DNA of 64,000 nucleotides from Sinobaca qinghaiensis (GCF_003610495.1 NZ_RAPK01000008.1:62001-126000); one strand, 5' to 3'. Numbered from the stretch's first letter, positions 42,644-52,188 are shown. The notes: generated from the letters alone by a model not told the origin. Numbers and translations are program-made.

Positions 42644-44809
42644 TCACGATTTATCTGCTTTTGCGGGAAATACAAATTCCACCTTGCCTTCGTTGAGCTT
42701 CAACTTCGCGTCAAACGGTGTTTTTCCCTTAAATCCTTTGATCAGGTTCGTTTCCCCGGACTGGCAGAGTTTTTTAATCTGGGCCGGAGAAATCGTTTTG
42801 CGGAGCAGTGTTTTTGGAAACGTCTGCTTGCATCCATTAGAATAATTGGTGCATCCATAAAAATTGCGCCGGTTCATAATATAGCCTTCTTTACAGGTGG
42901 GACAGAGCACAATAGGTTCGGATTTGGCTGCTTTTTTTCCTTTTCCTTCTTCTTTATCGGCTTCCGACACGGCAAGCGCATCTACAGCCTGGGGCACTTT
43001 TTCAACGAGGTCTCTCGTAAATGCCGATGTCTGTTCAATAAACGCCTCTTTCTGCGCCTCCCCTTCCCCGATTTTTTTCAAAAATAATTCCCATTTAGCC
43101 GTCATCTCCGGCTTGGACAGAAGAGTTCCTTCCACCGCCTCACAAAGCAGTTCGCCTTTGCGGGTAACGTGCACAATATTTTTCTGCACGCTGATGTATT
43201 CCTGACGGATCAATGTTTTGATAATACCGCTGCGTGTAGCCTCTGTGCCGAGCCCTTCCACTTCCTGAAGCGCCGTTTTAGCTTCTTCATCCTCTTCGAT
43301 CCACTTTCCGCACGTTTTCATCATGTTGATCAGCTGACCTTCCGTGTACGGCGAAGGCGGCTTTGTAGTACCTTCTTCAATGGAAACAGCTGCATCGACC
43401 GCCATTCCCTTCTCTAAAGGAGGAAGTACAGGCGGAGCGTTCGGATCTTTTTTAGCAGGAGCAGCTTTTGCTGAAAAGCATTCCTTCCAGCCTTTAACCC
43501 GCTCCACTTTGCCTTTGCTCGTAAACAGCAGGTCCTTTACATTTGTTGTTACGGTTGTTTCATCATACTCGTAGTCATGATGGAACATAGCGATCGCGCT
43601 TTGGACAATTTCCATGTATACCTTGCGCTGATCTGCCGTCAGCTTCTGCAGCGCCGCTTCAGTCGGGATTTTTTTAGTCGGAATAATCGCATAGTGTTCT
43701 TTTACTTTACTGCCGTCCACAAACCGGCGGCCCGGATAATCAGTCGCCGGTTCAAATACTTTCCCGGCGGTCGCCTGGTACTTGGTTAAATTGCTTTTAA
43801 TGTAGGCAAACTCATTGTTTGTAATATGATGGGAATCCGTCCGCGGATAAGTAATCAGCTTTAACGGCTGGTCATAGAGAGACTGGGCAATTTCCAGCGT
43901 CCGGGACGGACTGAGCTTATATTTTTTATTCATGGTCGTCTGCAGGCTTGATAAAGAATGGAGAAGCGGCGGCTTGATTTTTTTACGGCTTACTTTTACT
44001 TCTGTCACTTCACCTATTTCTTCTTTTCCAATTCCATGCTTTTTTAAAAGCGCTTCTGCTTCCGCCGCCTTTTTGTGACGGACTTTTGCTTTTCCTTTAT
44101 ACGTTCCGGTTGATGCTTTGAATGTGCCCTCCACATCAAAATAAGGTTCCGGCTTAAAGCGTTTAATTTCCATGTGCCTGTCGTAGATCAGCTTTAATGT
44201 GGGCGTCTGCACACGACCGACGCTGAATACAGACTTAATGCCTTTCCGCTGAAGCAGCAGCGTATACAGACGGCTTGCATTCATGCCGACCATCCAATCC
44301 GATACCTGGCGGGCCTGCGCTTCCTGATAAAGAGCCGTATAAGCGTCCCCTGCCCGGAGCTGCTGAAAACCCTTAATGACTTCATTCTTTTCCAGGCTGT
44401 TGATCCAAAGCCGTTTGGCAGGTTTATGGGCCGCTCCTGCTTTTTCAATAATGCTCCGCGCGATATTTTCTCCTTCGCGGTCACAGTCGGTGGCAATGAT
44501 TATTTCATCAGCTGCCTGCAGAAATTTGCGCACGATTTGAAACTGTTTTCTCGTTTTCGCAGCCGTTTTCCATTCAAACCGCTCCGGAATCATCGGAAGC
44601 TGCACGAGGCTCCAGCGCTTCCATGCCGGCTCATACTCTGCCGGGGATTTGAGCTCAACGAGATGGCCCACGCCCCAGGTAAGCACGGCGCCCTGAGGAA
44701 ACTGCTCACATGCTCCTATATTAATATATCCTTCTCCTTTGCCGCCCTTTGGAAAAGCTTCGGCATAGGCTTTGGCCTGACTCGGTTTTTCTGCTAATAT
44801 GACTGGCAT
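42644..44809 (-). CDS. topB: DNA topoisomerase III TopB
   Basis: Type IA topoisomerase (721 residues), decatenating DNA in the cytosol. Toprim domain at the N-terminus, with ATDCDREGE (residues 106-114) holding the metal-binding acidic residues. The catalytic tyrosine is Tyr321 in LITYPRTDSH. The SVGRVQTPTLKLIYDR motif (around 197-212) and the late GLGTEATRSGIIKTLI are typical. The C-terminus has a four-Cys zinc ribbon (CPTCKEGYIMN...GCTNYSNGCKQTF). Complete; single gene. Confidence 0.95.
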   Translation of the reverse strand: MPVILAEKPSQAKAYAEAFPKGGKGEGYINIGACEQFPQGAVLTWGVGHLVELKSPAEYEPAWKRWSLVQLPMIPERFEWKTAAKTRKQFQIVRKFLQAADEIIIATDCDREGENIARSIIEKAGAAHKPAKRLWINSLEKNEVIKGFQQLRAGDAYTALYQEAQARQVSDWMVGMNASRLYTLLLQRKGIKSVFSVGRVQTPTLKLIYDRHMEIKRFKPEPYFDVEGTFKASTGTYKGKAKVRHKKAAEAEALLKKHGIGKEEIGEVTEVKVSRKKIKPPLLHSLSSLQTTMNKKYKLSPSRTLEIAQSLYDQPLKLITYPRTDSHHITNNEFAYIKSNLTKYQATAGKVFEPATDYPGRRFVDGSKVKEHYAIIPTKKIPTEAALQKLTADQRKVYMEIVQSAIAMFHHDYEYDETTVTTNVKDLLFTSKGKVERVKGWKECFSAKAAPAKKDPNAPPVLPPLEKGMAVDAAVSIEEGTTKPPSPYTEGQLINMMKTCGKWIEEDEEAKTALQEVEGLGTEATRSGIIKTLIRQEYISVQKNIVHVTRKGELLCEAVEGTLLSKPEMTAKWELFLKKIGEGEAQKEAFIEQTSAFTRDLVEKVPQAVDALAVSEADKEEGKGKKAAKSEPIVLCPTCKEGYIMNRRNFYGCTNYSNGCKQTFPKTLLRKTISPAQIKKLCQSGETNLIKGFKGKTPFDAKLKLNEGKVEFVFPAKADKS

Positions 44810-44925
44810 GAGTCTGTCTACCCCTTTATGTTAGAATTTCTTTACTGGCTGCGGAACAAATGTTCTTTCCATTATACGACGACCGGACACGGACTGCAAA
44901 GCAGCTATTAATTTTCCCCATAAGT

Positions 44926-44963
44926 AAAGCCCGCTGTCTCCTTACTGGAGCAAGCGGGCTTTT
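44926..44963 (-). terminator. Terminator of OYE-family gene
   Basis: AAGCCCGCT / AGCGGGCTT with inner pairing CTCC / GGAG; the minus-strand 3' side reads TTTACTTATG. Confidence 0.65.
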
Positions 44964-44970
44964 ATTTTTA

Positions 44971-46080
44971 TTAATACAGTTCTTTAAGCGCCTCTTTGGA
45001 AAAAGGGACAATCGCTTCTGCGTTATTTTCTTTTACTTTTTGAACCCAGGCTGGATCTGACAAAAGCGGCCGTCCAATCGCTACCAGGTCAAATTCGTTC
45101 TCTTCGAGCCGTTCTACGAGCTGGTCAATACTTGTCATTTCCGCATGTGTTCTTTCCGTAAAGGCATCATTCAGGCCAATGGAACCAACGGTTATGACCG
45201 GAAGACCCGTCAGCTCTTTCGTCCAGCCGGCGAGGTTTAACGAAGAACCTTCAAATTCCGGCTCCCAGAACCTTCTTGTTGAACAATGATATACATCGAC
45301 GCCTGCTTCCGTAAGCGGTGCAAGAAATTCACGAAGCTCATCCGGCGTCTGTGCCAGCTTTGCTTCAAAATCAGTCATTTTCCACTGGGAAAAGCGGAAG
45401 ATAATAGGAAAGTCCTCACCTACTGCTTTGCGGCAGGCTTTGATGACTTCTGCAGCAAAACGGGTACGCTCTACAGCATTACCTCCGTACTGATCTGTTC
45501 TTTTGTTCGTTACATCCCAGAAAAATTGATCAATCAGGTAGCCGTGGGCACCGTGAATTTCAATACCATCAAATCCGATATCTTTAGCCGCTTTGGCTGC
45601 TTCTGCATAAGCCTGAATAATTAATTCAATTTCATCATCAGAAAGCGGCTCCACGACCTTTTCTCCGTGAAGATTCAAGCCGGATGGACCTACCGGCGGC
45701 ACAGATTTGCTGCTGTCATCCAGCGGTCTCGTCATTCCTACGTGCCATAGCTGCGGCACGATTTTACCACCTGCTTCATGTACGGCTTCTACGACTTTTT
45801 TCCATCCATTCAGCGCATCTTCTCCGTAGAAACGGGGAATATTCCCGTTATCAAGGCTGGCCGGATGACTGATCCCGGTTCCCTCCGTTACGATCAGCCC
45901 TACTTCACTCTCTGCGCGGCGGCGGTAATAGGACACAACATTTTCGTCTGGAACACCTTCCGGAGAAAAGTTTCTCGTCATCGGAGCCATAACGGTCCGG
46001 TTTTTCATGTGAAGATCTTTTATACTCCATGGCTGGAATAAAGCGTTTATTGATTTCGATTTTGTCATTTGACTGCTCAT
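44971..46080 (-). CDS. NADH:flavin oxidoreductase, old yellow enzyme family
   Basis: FMN-dependent ene-reductase barrel (369 residues from ATG 46080; an upstream GTG at 46092 is too near the AAAGGAA Shine-Dalgarno). Motifs: NRTVMAPMTRNFSPEG at the N-terminus, GLIVTEGTGIS, PQLWHVG, DIGFDGIEIHGAHGYLIDQFFWDVTNKRTDQYGG and the C-terminal phosphate grip DLVAIGRPLLSDPAW. The His-Gly-Ala-His motif is the active-site pair. Related to YqiG/YqjM-like enzymes and xenobiotic reductases. Substrate unknown. A hairpin (AACCTGT / ACAGGTT, 46137-46155) lies in its promoter region and could be an operator. Confidence 0.9.
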   Translation of the reverse strand: MSSQMTKSKSINALFQPWSIKDLHMKNRTVMAPMTRNFSPEGVPDENVVSYYRRRAESEVGLIVTEGTGISHPASLDNGNIPRFYGEDALNGWKKVVEAVHEAGGKIVPQLWHVGMTRPLDDSSKSVPPVGPSGLNLHGEKVVEPLSDDEIELIIQAYAEAAKAAKDIGFDGIEIHGAHGYLIDQFFWDVTNKRTDQYGGNAVERTRFAAEVIKACRKAVGEDFPIIFRFSQWKMTDFEAKLAQTPDELREFLAPLTEAGVDVYHCSTRRFWEPEFEGSSLNLAGWTKELTGLPVITVGSIGLNDAFTERTHAEMTSIDQLVERLEENEFDLVAIGRPLLSDPAWVQKVKENNAEAIVPFSKEALKELY

Positions 46081-46331
46081 ATGTGATGCCACATTCCTTT
46101 CTGATTAAAAAAATTCCTACAGGATAAAGTAAATAAACCTGTCATTGCACAGGTTGTATTGTACGCTTCTGTTTTTCGGAAGTACACTGTTTTGCATGCC
46201 CTGCTTCATACAGAGAAGCAGTTTTGGTTTCTTTTTGAAAATGAAGTCTCCTGCTTATCGTAAAAGCTTAAACATGGTAGACTAAAAAACGTGATTGTAT
46301 TGCTAAACCGAGGTATGGAGGATGAACTACT

Positions 46332-47138
46332 ATGAGCCGCTTAAAAGACAATGGCTTTGAATACTATACATTAGATGAACTTAAAGCAAAAACATATTAT
46401 AAACAGGATCTGGAAGCCATCACTTCCGTTTTCGATGAGCTTCCCCAGGATGAATATGCCCCGCATCTGAACCGGTACCGCCGGTATGCCCGTGCTGTTA
46501 TTATGCCGGGCTCCCATCGGCTGGAATGGCTGCCAAAAACAATAATTGACGACAACTCCTACTACGAGTACTTTCAAGGAAGCTTTAACCCGGAATACAC
46601 AGATGAATACAGGCGTTTTCCCGCTCTACCTGAAGAAATGATGCACAATGCACTGCTCGAAGACATTATTCGTTTTGATTTCCAGCAGACCTTCTGGATG
46701 AAAGAAGACGCATTAATGCCCGTTCATGCCGGCATTCATTTTGTGAAACTCTGCGTCAATGAAGCAGGAGAAACAGCCGTATCTTCGCCCAACAACCTTC
46801 ATCAGGATGGTGAGCCGTTCACATTTGCCCATTTAATTCGCCGCCGCAATGTGAAAGGCGCAATGAATGCTATTTCCACTCCAGCCAACCGCGGACAAAT
46901 GCCTGACAATCTCGCTCCCGGAGAGTTAACAGCTTCCTTTTATCTGGAGAATCCGCTTGAATCCTATGGTGTATATGATCCGCTTGTAACACATTATGTA
47001 GGAACCGTAGAAAAAGGGGACTTTAATATACCCGGAGAGCGTTCTGCTATTCTTATAGACTTTCAGCCGACGGTCGTCTCAGATTCAGAGCAGACAAGCA
47101 GCATGAAAGGCCTGACTGATCAAATGATATTTGTATAA
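46332..47138 (+). CDS. 2OG-Fe(II) dioxygenase family protein (IDO-like, PF10014 type)
   Basis: Non-haem iron, 2-oxoglutarate-dependent oxygenase of 268 residues. The iron triad is visible as His157-x-Asp159 (NLHQDGEPF) and His221 (VTHYVGTVEKG). Arg237 (GERSAILIDF) would bind 2-oxoglutarate. The motif order and length are those of the 2OG-Fe_Oxy_2 family. That family includes L-isoleucine 4-hydroxylase (IDO) of B. thuringiensis, so an amino acid hydroxylase is a fair guess. GGAGGATGAACTACT Shine-Dalgarno. Alone, and convergent with the PH-domain gene. Confidence 0.82.
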   Translation: MSRLKDNGFEYYTLDELKAKTYYKQDLEAITSVFDELPQDEYAPHLNRYRRYARAVIMPGSHRLEWLPKTIIDDNSYYEYFQGSFNPEYTDEYRRFPALPEEMMHNALLEDIIRFDFQQTFWMKEDALMPVHAGIHFVKLCVNEAGETAVSSPNNLHQDGEPFTFAHLIRRRNVKGAMNAISTPANRGQMPDNLAPGELTASFYLENPLESYGVYDPLVTHYVGTVEKGDFNIPGERSAILIDFQPTVVSDSEQTSSMKGLTDQMIFV

Positions 47139-47140
47139 AC

Positions 47141-47171
47141 AAAAAAACTGCCCCCTGGAGGCAGTTTTTTT
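47141..47171. terminator. Bidirectional terminator
   Basis: AAAAAAACTGCC / GGCAGTTTTTTT between convergent genes. Confidence 0.85.
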
Positions 47172-47544
47172 ATAACACGTAATAGCTCAGCACGAGCTGT
47201 ACTTTAAATATATTATCATCTTTCCGGAAACTCTTTTCAATAGGCTCTGCGCGCCCTTTGATCCATATTTTCAGCTCACTGTCGAACTCGAATGTACCGG
47301 CTGTTTCTACACTGTAGTGCGAAACGCTTTTATAGGGTATCGTATGATATTCTGTTTTCTTCCCCGTCATCCCCTGCTTATCAAGCAGGATCAACCGGCG
47401 GTTTGTGAAAATAATCATATCGCGGTAGAGCTTAAAAGCATACTCCACCTGCTCTCCTTTAATCAGCCAATCGCTCAGCTCACGCTCTACTTTCAGCACA
47501 TCGGTTTCTGACGCATTTCCCATTAAAGAGTCAAATAATCCCAT
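47170..47544 (-). CDS. Bacterial PH-domain protein
   Basis: Cytosolic protein of 124 residues with the bPH_1 (YvbH-like) fold. LIKGEQVEYAFKLYRDMIIFTNRRLILLDKQG begins the beta sandwich. TEYHTIPYKSVSHYSVETAG and DSELKIWIKG continue it, and a C-terminal helix ends QLVLSYYVL. Members of this family are common in bacilli; the function is unknown. The terminator at 47141-47171 is shared with the dioxygenase gene. The next gene upstream is the DUF2584-like one, only 18 bp away, so they are likely co-transcribed. Confidence 0.82.
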   Translation of the reverse strand: MGLFDSLMGNASETDVLKVERELSDWLIKGEQVEYAFKLYRDMIIFTNRRLILLDKQGMTGKKTEYHTIPYKSVSHYSVETAGTFEFDSELKIWIKGRAEPIEKSFRKDDNIFKVQLVLSYYVL

Positions 47545-47562
47545 GATAACCCTCCTTTTTCT

Positions 47563-47805
47563 TTAATTCACGGAAGTCAGCGACACCAGTTCATAGTACA
47601 TCGTTGTCCGCCCGCTTCCCCACTCCACTTTTACAATGACCGCTTTCCCGAAAGCTTCTTTATCCTCATACGTATGAATCGGCAGCGCTGTATCCATAGG
47701 GTACATTTGATATCCGTCTTTGATCAGCTCAAATTTGCGTTCATCTAAACGTTCGGCCTGCTTATGTGTAATTATTTCCCAGTTCATTTCCATTTTGAAT
47801 CCCAT
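47563..47805 (-). CDS. DUF2584-like small protein
   Basis: 80 residues (or 76 from the in-frame ATG at 47793). Pattern MNWEIITHKQAERLDERKF..KDGYQMYPMDTALPIH..VIVKVEWGSGRTTMYYELVSLTSVN resembles, from memory, the DUF2584 family of bacilli: short beta-rich proteins ending with a conserved Leu-Ile/Val-Ser-Leu strand. No signal peptide or membrane helix. Function unknown. Same operon as the PH-domain gene. Confidence 0.65.
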   Translation of the reverse strand: MGFKMEMNWEIITHKQAERLDERKFELIKDGYQMYPMDTALPIHTYEDKEAFGKAVIVKVEWGSGRTTMYYELVSLTSVN

Positions 47806-47873
47806 ATCTATTCTTCTCCTTTGATTCGGCTCTTTTGCATCATTTTATTCATTTTTATTTTTTAACAAACCGC

Positions 47874-48077
47874 TTATTTAGAGGAATTTTCTTTTTCTCC
47901 ATTTTTCCAGAGCGCCCATTTGGTGGAGATCGTGAGCGTAAGTGAAATAGCAATCAGAGTCAGCATCATAATATTAAAAGATGTAAGGTTACCGTAATCC
48001 ATCGTAATCAGGATATAAGCGGCTACGACAAAAAACAGCCAGTCCCATGCATTAAACATTGATAGTATTTGCTTCAT
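47874..48077 (-). CDS. Small two-TM membrane protein
   Basis: 67 residues with two hydrophobic helices (about 11-26 and 32-52) and a charged C-terminus (WKNGEKENSSK). I do not recognise it. The start ATG at 48077 has a weak upstream Shine-Dalgarno (AAGAGACGCC). Nothing in the surroundings indicates a role. It could belong to the transcript of the DUF2584/PH pair. Confidence 0.5.
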   Translation of the reverse strand: MKQILSMFNAWDWLFFVVAAYILITMDYGNLTSFNIMMLTLIAISLTLTISTKWALWKNGEKENSSK

Positions 48078-48215
48078 GATAAACAGCGGCGTCTCTTGTG
48101 CATCAGCAGATGCATCCCGGTCCGCCTTTCCCCCTTTTCGTTACTAGTTGTCCTTATTATCTTCACATAGAACAGCTGAATAACACAATCCCTTTCTTTC
48201 TGCACAAATAAAAAA

Positions 48216-48237
48216 GCACCGCAGACAAATGCGGTGC
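48216..48237 (-). terminator. Terminator of katA
   Basis: GCACCGC / GCGGTGC with AAAA/TTTT flanks, just after the katA stop. Confidence 0.85.
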
Positions 48238-48245
48238 TTTTAAAC

Positions 48246-49712
48246 TTATTTATTCAAGTGACCGACATAGGGAGAAATATCGACATTTAACTTATCGGCA
48301 AGTTTCTGTCCGAGATCTGCGTCCGCACGGTAGAAGTTGCATACCATACGAAGAACAGTTTCCTCCGCTACATCACCAAGATCGTCTGTTAAATTTCTCA
48401 ATAGAGCATCTTTGGTTTCCTGATCGTAGCTTCTGTAAATACGGCCGGCCTGTCCAAAGTCGTCCGCTTTTTCGATTTTCTTGCGGCCTGCGCTGTCACC
48501 AGGAAGCGGCTGTTCAGAATCAATATAAGCTGGATCTTCTGCAGGCTCCTCTTCGTAACGGTTCGGCTCGTAGTTGATACGGCTCGTCTGCTGCGCAAAC
48601 GGCATTGCACCATCACGGGTGTTGTTGTTTTTCTGGGCAAACGGACAGTTGATTGGAAGATCCAGATAGTTCGCCCCTACGCGGTAACGCTGCGTATCAG
48701 AGTAGGAGAAAATACGTCCCTGCAGCATTTTGTCTTCAGAAGCCTGAATTCCCGGTACAAGAACACCCGGATTAAAGCTGACCTGCTCTGTTTCTGCAAA
48801 ATAGTTATCCACGTTTTTATTTAACGTCATCGTTCCTACGTGGATATAAGGGATGTCTTCCTCAAGCCAGTCTTTCGTAGCATCAAGCGGATCAAAATCA
48901 AAATTGTCGATGTCCGCCGGATCAAGAATCTGTACATACAGATCCCACTCTGGGAAATTGCCTTCTTCAATCGCATTGTACAAGTCATCTGTCGCGTGTT
49001 GGAATTCCTCTGCCTGAATTTCTGATGCCTGTTCAGGAGTAAGGTTTTTAATGCCTTCTTTCGGCACCCAGCGCTTTTTCACGTAAACGGTATTGCCGTA
49101 TTCATTAATCCATTTGAATGCGTGTACACTCGAACCGCGGATATTGCGGAAGCTCGCGGGGATTCCCTCGTCTGTGAACAAGTGAACCATCATGTTTGTG
49201 GATTCCGGCGTTAAAGACATGAAATCCCAGTAACGATCCGGGTCCTGTTTATTTGTTTTCGGGTCCGGTTTAAGCGAATGAATAACGTCCGGGAATTTAA
49301 TTGCATCACGGATAAAGAATACCGGAAGGTTGTTTCCTACAAAATCATAGTTTCCTTCTTCGGTATAGAACTTCACAGAAAAGCCGCGCGGGTCGCGGAG
49401 TGTCTCCGGAGAGTGACCGCCATGAATAACCGTAGAAAGACGGGCAAATACCGGCGTTTCTTTACCTTCCTGAAGAAAATCTGCTTTCGTATAACGCTTC
49501 ATGCTGTTTTTTACTTTAAACACGCCATGAGCGCCTGCTCCTCTGGCATGAACAACACGCTCAGGGATTCTTTCTCTGTCAAAATGGGCTAGTTTTTCTA
49601 CCAGCTGGTAGTCTTCGAGTAGTGCAGGACCGCGCCGTCCGGCGGTACGGGAGTTCTGGTTGTCGCCAATAGGGACTCCCTGGTTTGTTGTTAATTTGTT
49701 GTGGTCAGCCAT
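48246..49712 (-). CDS. katA: Haem catalase KatA
   Basis: Small-subunit (clade 3 type) catalase of 488 residues that decomposes hydrogen peroxide in the cytosol. Start at 49712 with GGGAGGA upstream. Signatures: ERVVHARGAGAHGVF (distal His), FARLSTVIHGGHSPETLRDPRGFSVKFYTEEGNYD, NNLPVFFIRDAIKFPD (distal Asn) and the haem-ligand RIFSYSDTQRYRVGANYLDLPINCPF. A Fur/PerR-type box lies 111 bp upstream. A second, non-haem catalase is encoded at 52228, about 2.5 kb away. Confidence 0.96.
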   Translation of the reverse strand: MADHNKLTTNQGVPIGDNQNSRTAGRRGPALLEDYQLVEKLAHFDRERIPERVVHARGAGAHGVFKVKNSMKRYTKADFLQEGKETPVFARLSTVIHGGHSPETLRDPRGFSVKFYTEEGNYDFVGNNLPVFFIRDAIKFPDVIHSLKPDPKTNKQDPDRYWDFMSLTPESTNMMVHLFTDEGIPASFRNIRGSSVHAFKWINEYGNTVYVKKRWVPKEGIKNLTPEQASEIQAEEFQHATDDLYNAIEEGNFPEWDLYVQILDPADIDNFDFDPLDATKDWLEEDIPYIHVGTMTLNKNVDNYFAETEQVSFNPGVLVPGIQASEDKMLQGRIFSYSDTQRYRVGANYLDLPINCPFAQKNNNTRDGAMPFAQQTSRINYEPNRYEEEPAEDPAYIDSEQPLPGDSAGRKKIEKADDFGQAGRIYRSYDQETKDALLRNLTDDLGDVAEETVLRMVCNFYRADADLGQKLADKLNVDISPYVGHLNK

Positions 49713-49822
49713 AATAAAAAATCCTCCCATTCTTTAATTAAATTCCTGGTTAAAAAATAACCTAATTCGTATTTTACCTTATTCTGTGTAGAAAATTCCA
49801 ATACTTTGTATTAATTTTAATC

Positions 49823-49837
49823 TGATAATGATTATCT
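49823..49837. promoter_or_regulatory. Fur/PerR-type box upstream of katA
   Basis: TGATAATGATTATCT, a 7-1-7 dyad. It agrees at 14 of 15 positions with TGATAATnATTATCA (Fur) and 12 of 15 with TTATAATnATTATAA (PerR). In Bacillus katA is a PerR target, so PerR is favoured by context and Fur by sequence. Confidence 0.65.
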
Positions 49838-49950
49838 TTTTATTATTACTATTACTGAAAATGTCCAGATATATAATATACCCTTTTTAGTTATTTTCTA
49901 TGCTTCTTTATTATATTTACTTCCAGCAGTTCTTCTACGGTTTATTGTTT

Positions 49951-52095
49951 TCAATCAGCAAATGTTTCCTGCAGAATATAGTAGGACTCTTTTTTGCGCG
50001 GCTCATATTCCGGAAGATCCCATTCTTCCCATGTATACTGCTTCATTTTACCTGCCGGCACTGTGCCATCCTTTTGGGCCGGAAGTGACTTATTGATCTC
50101 ATACACATCATCCTGCTTCTCTCCTAACAGAAGAGATGCTTTGATGCCTTCCGTTTCTTCACGGGCAGTTAAACCCTCTTCCTGCTGGATATCTCCCATG
50201 ATCTCTTTTGTCCCTGGAGCTGTAATATTCAAAAGCTGCCATGGGATACGCATTTCGATTGTCCCTGTTTCGTCATCTATCATATAGTCTGCAAGCGAGT
50301 CATATGAATCGCTTTCCGGGTCAGCGTTTCCATGGCGCAGCTTTCCCGTTTCATAATAGCTGAAAGGCAGTATTTCTCCAGTGTCCGGCCTTTCGAGCTC
50401 CCGGTTCAAAGCAAGCCTCATTGGATGAAAAACCCCACTATCTGCGCCCGCTTCCTCCTCTTCAAGGTCTTCCCGGTAATCCAAATGAAAAACATCGTAA
50501 TAGGCATCTACCGTAATACGGGCATTTTCTTTGTCAGGCAGTTCAATCATAAAGTCGATGCCTTCTTCAAAGCTGACGCCTTCTATGTGTTCGGCTTCTT
50601 TGTTCCCCTGGTTTGGATTCACATCCAGTGCCAGGACAGGTGTTTCATCTTTCTGACGGTCTATACGGAAATAGACGAATTTTTCATCATGATCCATCCA
50701 TAAAGCTTCTGTTTCTGTTTCATAGAGAGGGTCAATGTCTTTCCAGTCATCAAAAGATCCGTCTACTTTTATTTTATCCCGGTCAAAGCTCAACAGCCCA
50801 AACTGCTGTTCATTTGTCTGCGCATTTGACCAGTACGGACGTCTGTCAGGATTGTCATACTCCATCGTATTCCACGTCCGCTTGAACCACTCATCCTGCC
50901 ATGTAAACACAAGCCCGCCGAGCATGCCTTCCTCCTCAATATCTTCATACAGGCTCGACAACATTTCCCCCTGCTGCTGCTCAGATATAAATCCCTGATT
51001 ATAGCCGAAAGGATTTTCATGTGTTTTCCCCCGTGAGGCAGGAATGCCAAACTCCGCAATCAACACCGGCAGGTCATTGGCTTCATGTAAATCCTTTAAA
51101 TAGCCCGCATAGTTATTTTTTTCTCCACGGTGGTCTATAAATTCCGTGTAGTCTTCTTCTAAATTCAAAAAGTCAGGATAATAAGGATACACATGATAAG
51201 AGGCAAATTGCCCCGTTATTTCAGAGGATCCTTTTAATTTTATGTGATTTGGATTAACAGAAGCCATATCTTCCTGCTCCAGCGGTTCTGCCGGATGATC
51301 GAGATGATCGGTGCTCACCCAGTTCGTGAAGCTCATTGGTCTCGTCCAGCTGTATTCCTCTTTCTCATATACCGCCATTGTATCCATCTGCTCTGCAAGC
51401 CAGTGTTCAAACGGCTCTGCGTTTTCTGTATAAATAAGCTCTCCTTCATACTCTCCGGTATTTTCATTTTTTTTATTCGTTTCATCTACCATAAACGGGT
51501 ACCATTCGATACCGACAATCCACCCTATAACATAAGGGGAAATGTCTGCTGTATATTCTCCGTAAGCATGCCCCCGCTCCTCTTCAATAGAAGCACTGCC
51601 GTGCACGACATCGACAATATTTCTCATTTCCTTTTGAAAATCTTCCGTATTTTCTTCATCAAACGCATCCAGGGTTTCTTCCAAAGGTTCTTCATTCACC
51701 CATGCGCCGTGAAATAAGTAGATTGGATCTTCTGTTTTTTCGTTATGTTCTTTCAGCGCCTCATAAAAGGCCGGTGGATGAATCGTATAAATTCTTATTG
51801 TATTCCCATTCATGTCTGCTATGTCTTCCAGCCAGTCTTTATACTCTTCTTTTGTTATAGCCGCTTCTCCCGGAAAAGCGCCGGGCTTTCCCATTCCAAG
51901 GTTGACGCCGTGAATTTTCTTTTCCTGCCAGGATTCGCCGTCCCACACTTCAAAATGTTCTCCAGCAATCCGGGAATGGTATTCTATTCCGTCTTCTTCC
52001 AGCACAGCCGGCTGATATGTATTAAAAAACAAAAAATAAATTCCCGCTGCCAACGCCAATCCCCCCAGAATCATCCATATCCAAGGTTTTTTCAT
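49951..52095 (-). CDS. Membrane-anchored glycoside hydrolase-like protein with CBM9-like tail
   Basis: Large extracytoplasmic protein (714 residues). Start at 52095 behind AGGAGGAGAAT. One N-terminal TM anchor (about 3-23) and no signal peptidase site. Residues about 60-430 look like a TIM barrel of the GH2/GH5 kind: GVNLGMGKPGAFPGE, NTIRIYTIHPPAFYEAL, YVIGWIVGIEWYPF (candidate acid/base Glu), VLIAEFGIPAS (candidate nucleophile Glu) and VFTWQDEWFKRTWN. Residues about 450-650 (KVDGSFDDWKDIDPLYET, KFVYFRIDR) recall a CBM9/DOMON-like sandwich. Very acidic. Substrate and exact GH family unknown. Confidence 0.65.
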   Translation of the reverse strand: MKKPWIWMILGGLALAAGIYFLFFNTYQPAVLEEDGIEYHSRIAGEHFEVWDGESWQEKKIHGVNLGMGKPGAFPGEAAITKEEYKDWLEDIADMNGNTIRIYTIHPPAFYEALKEHNEKTEDPIYLFHGAWVNEEPLEETLDAFDEENTEDFQKEMRNIVDVVHGSASIEEERGHAYGEYTADISPYVIGWIVGIEWYPFMVDETNKKNENTGEYEGELIYTENAEPFEHWLAEQMDTMAVYEKEEYSWTRPMSFTNWVSTDHLDHPAEPLEQEDMASVNPNHIKLKGSSEITGQFASYHVYPYYPDFLNLEEDYTEFIDHRGEKNNYAGYLKDLHEANDLPVLIAEFGIPASRGKTHENPFGYNQGFISEQQQGEMLSSLYEDIEEEGMLGGLVFTWQDEWFKRTWNTMEYDNPDRRPYWSNAQTNEQQFGLLSFDRDKIKVDGSFDDWKDIDPLYETETEALWMDHDEKFVYFRIDRQKDETPVLALDVNPNQGNKEAEHIEGVSFEEGIDFMIELPDKENARITVDAYYDVFHLDYREDLEEEEAGADSGVFHPMRLALNRELERPDTGEILPFSYYETGKLRHGNADPESDSYDSLADYMIDDETGTIEMRIPWQLLNITAPGTKEIMGDIQQEEGLTAREETEGIKASLLLGEKQDDVYEINKSLPAQKDGTVPAGKMKQYTWEEWDLPEYEPRKKESYYILQETFAD

Positions 52096-52188
52096 TTTTA
52101 TTCTCCTCCTCTTCACCTGCATCTATAGTACTATTATTCTCCTTAAATTGGAATTGAAAATCATACATTTGGTCTAATAATAAAAAAA

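Noticed and set aside
46137-46155. Terminator in front of the dioxygenase gene
   Set aside because: AACCTGT / ACAGGTT hairpin lacks a T-run on either strand; more likely an operator in the OYE-family promoter, and even that is unproven.
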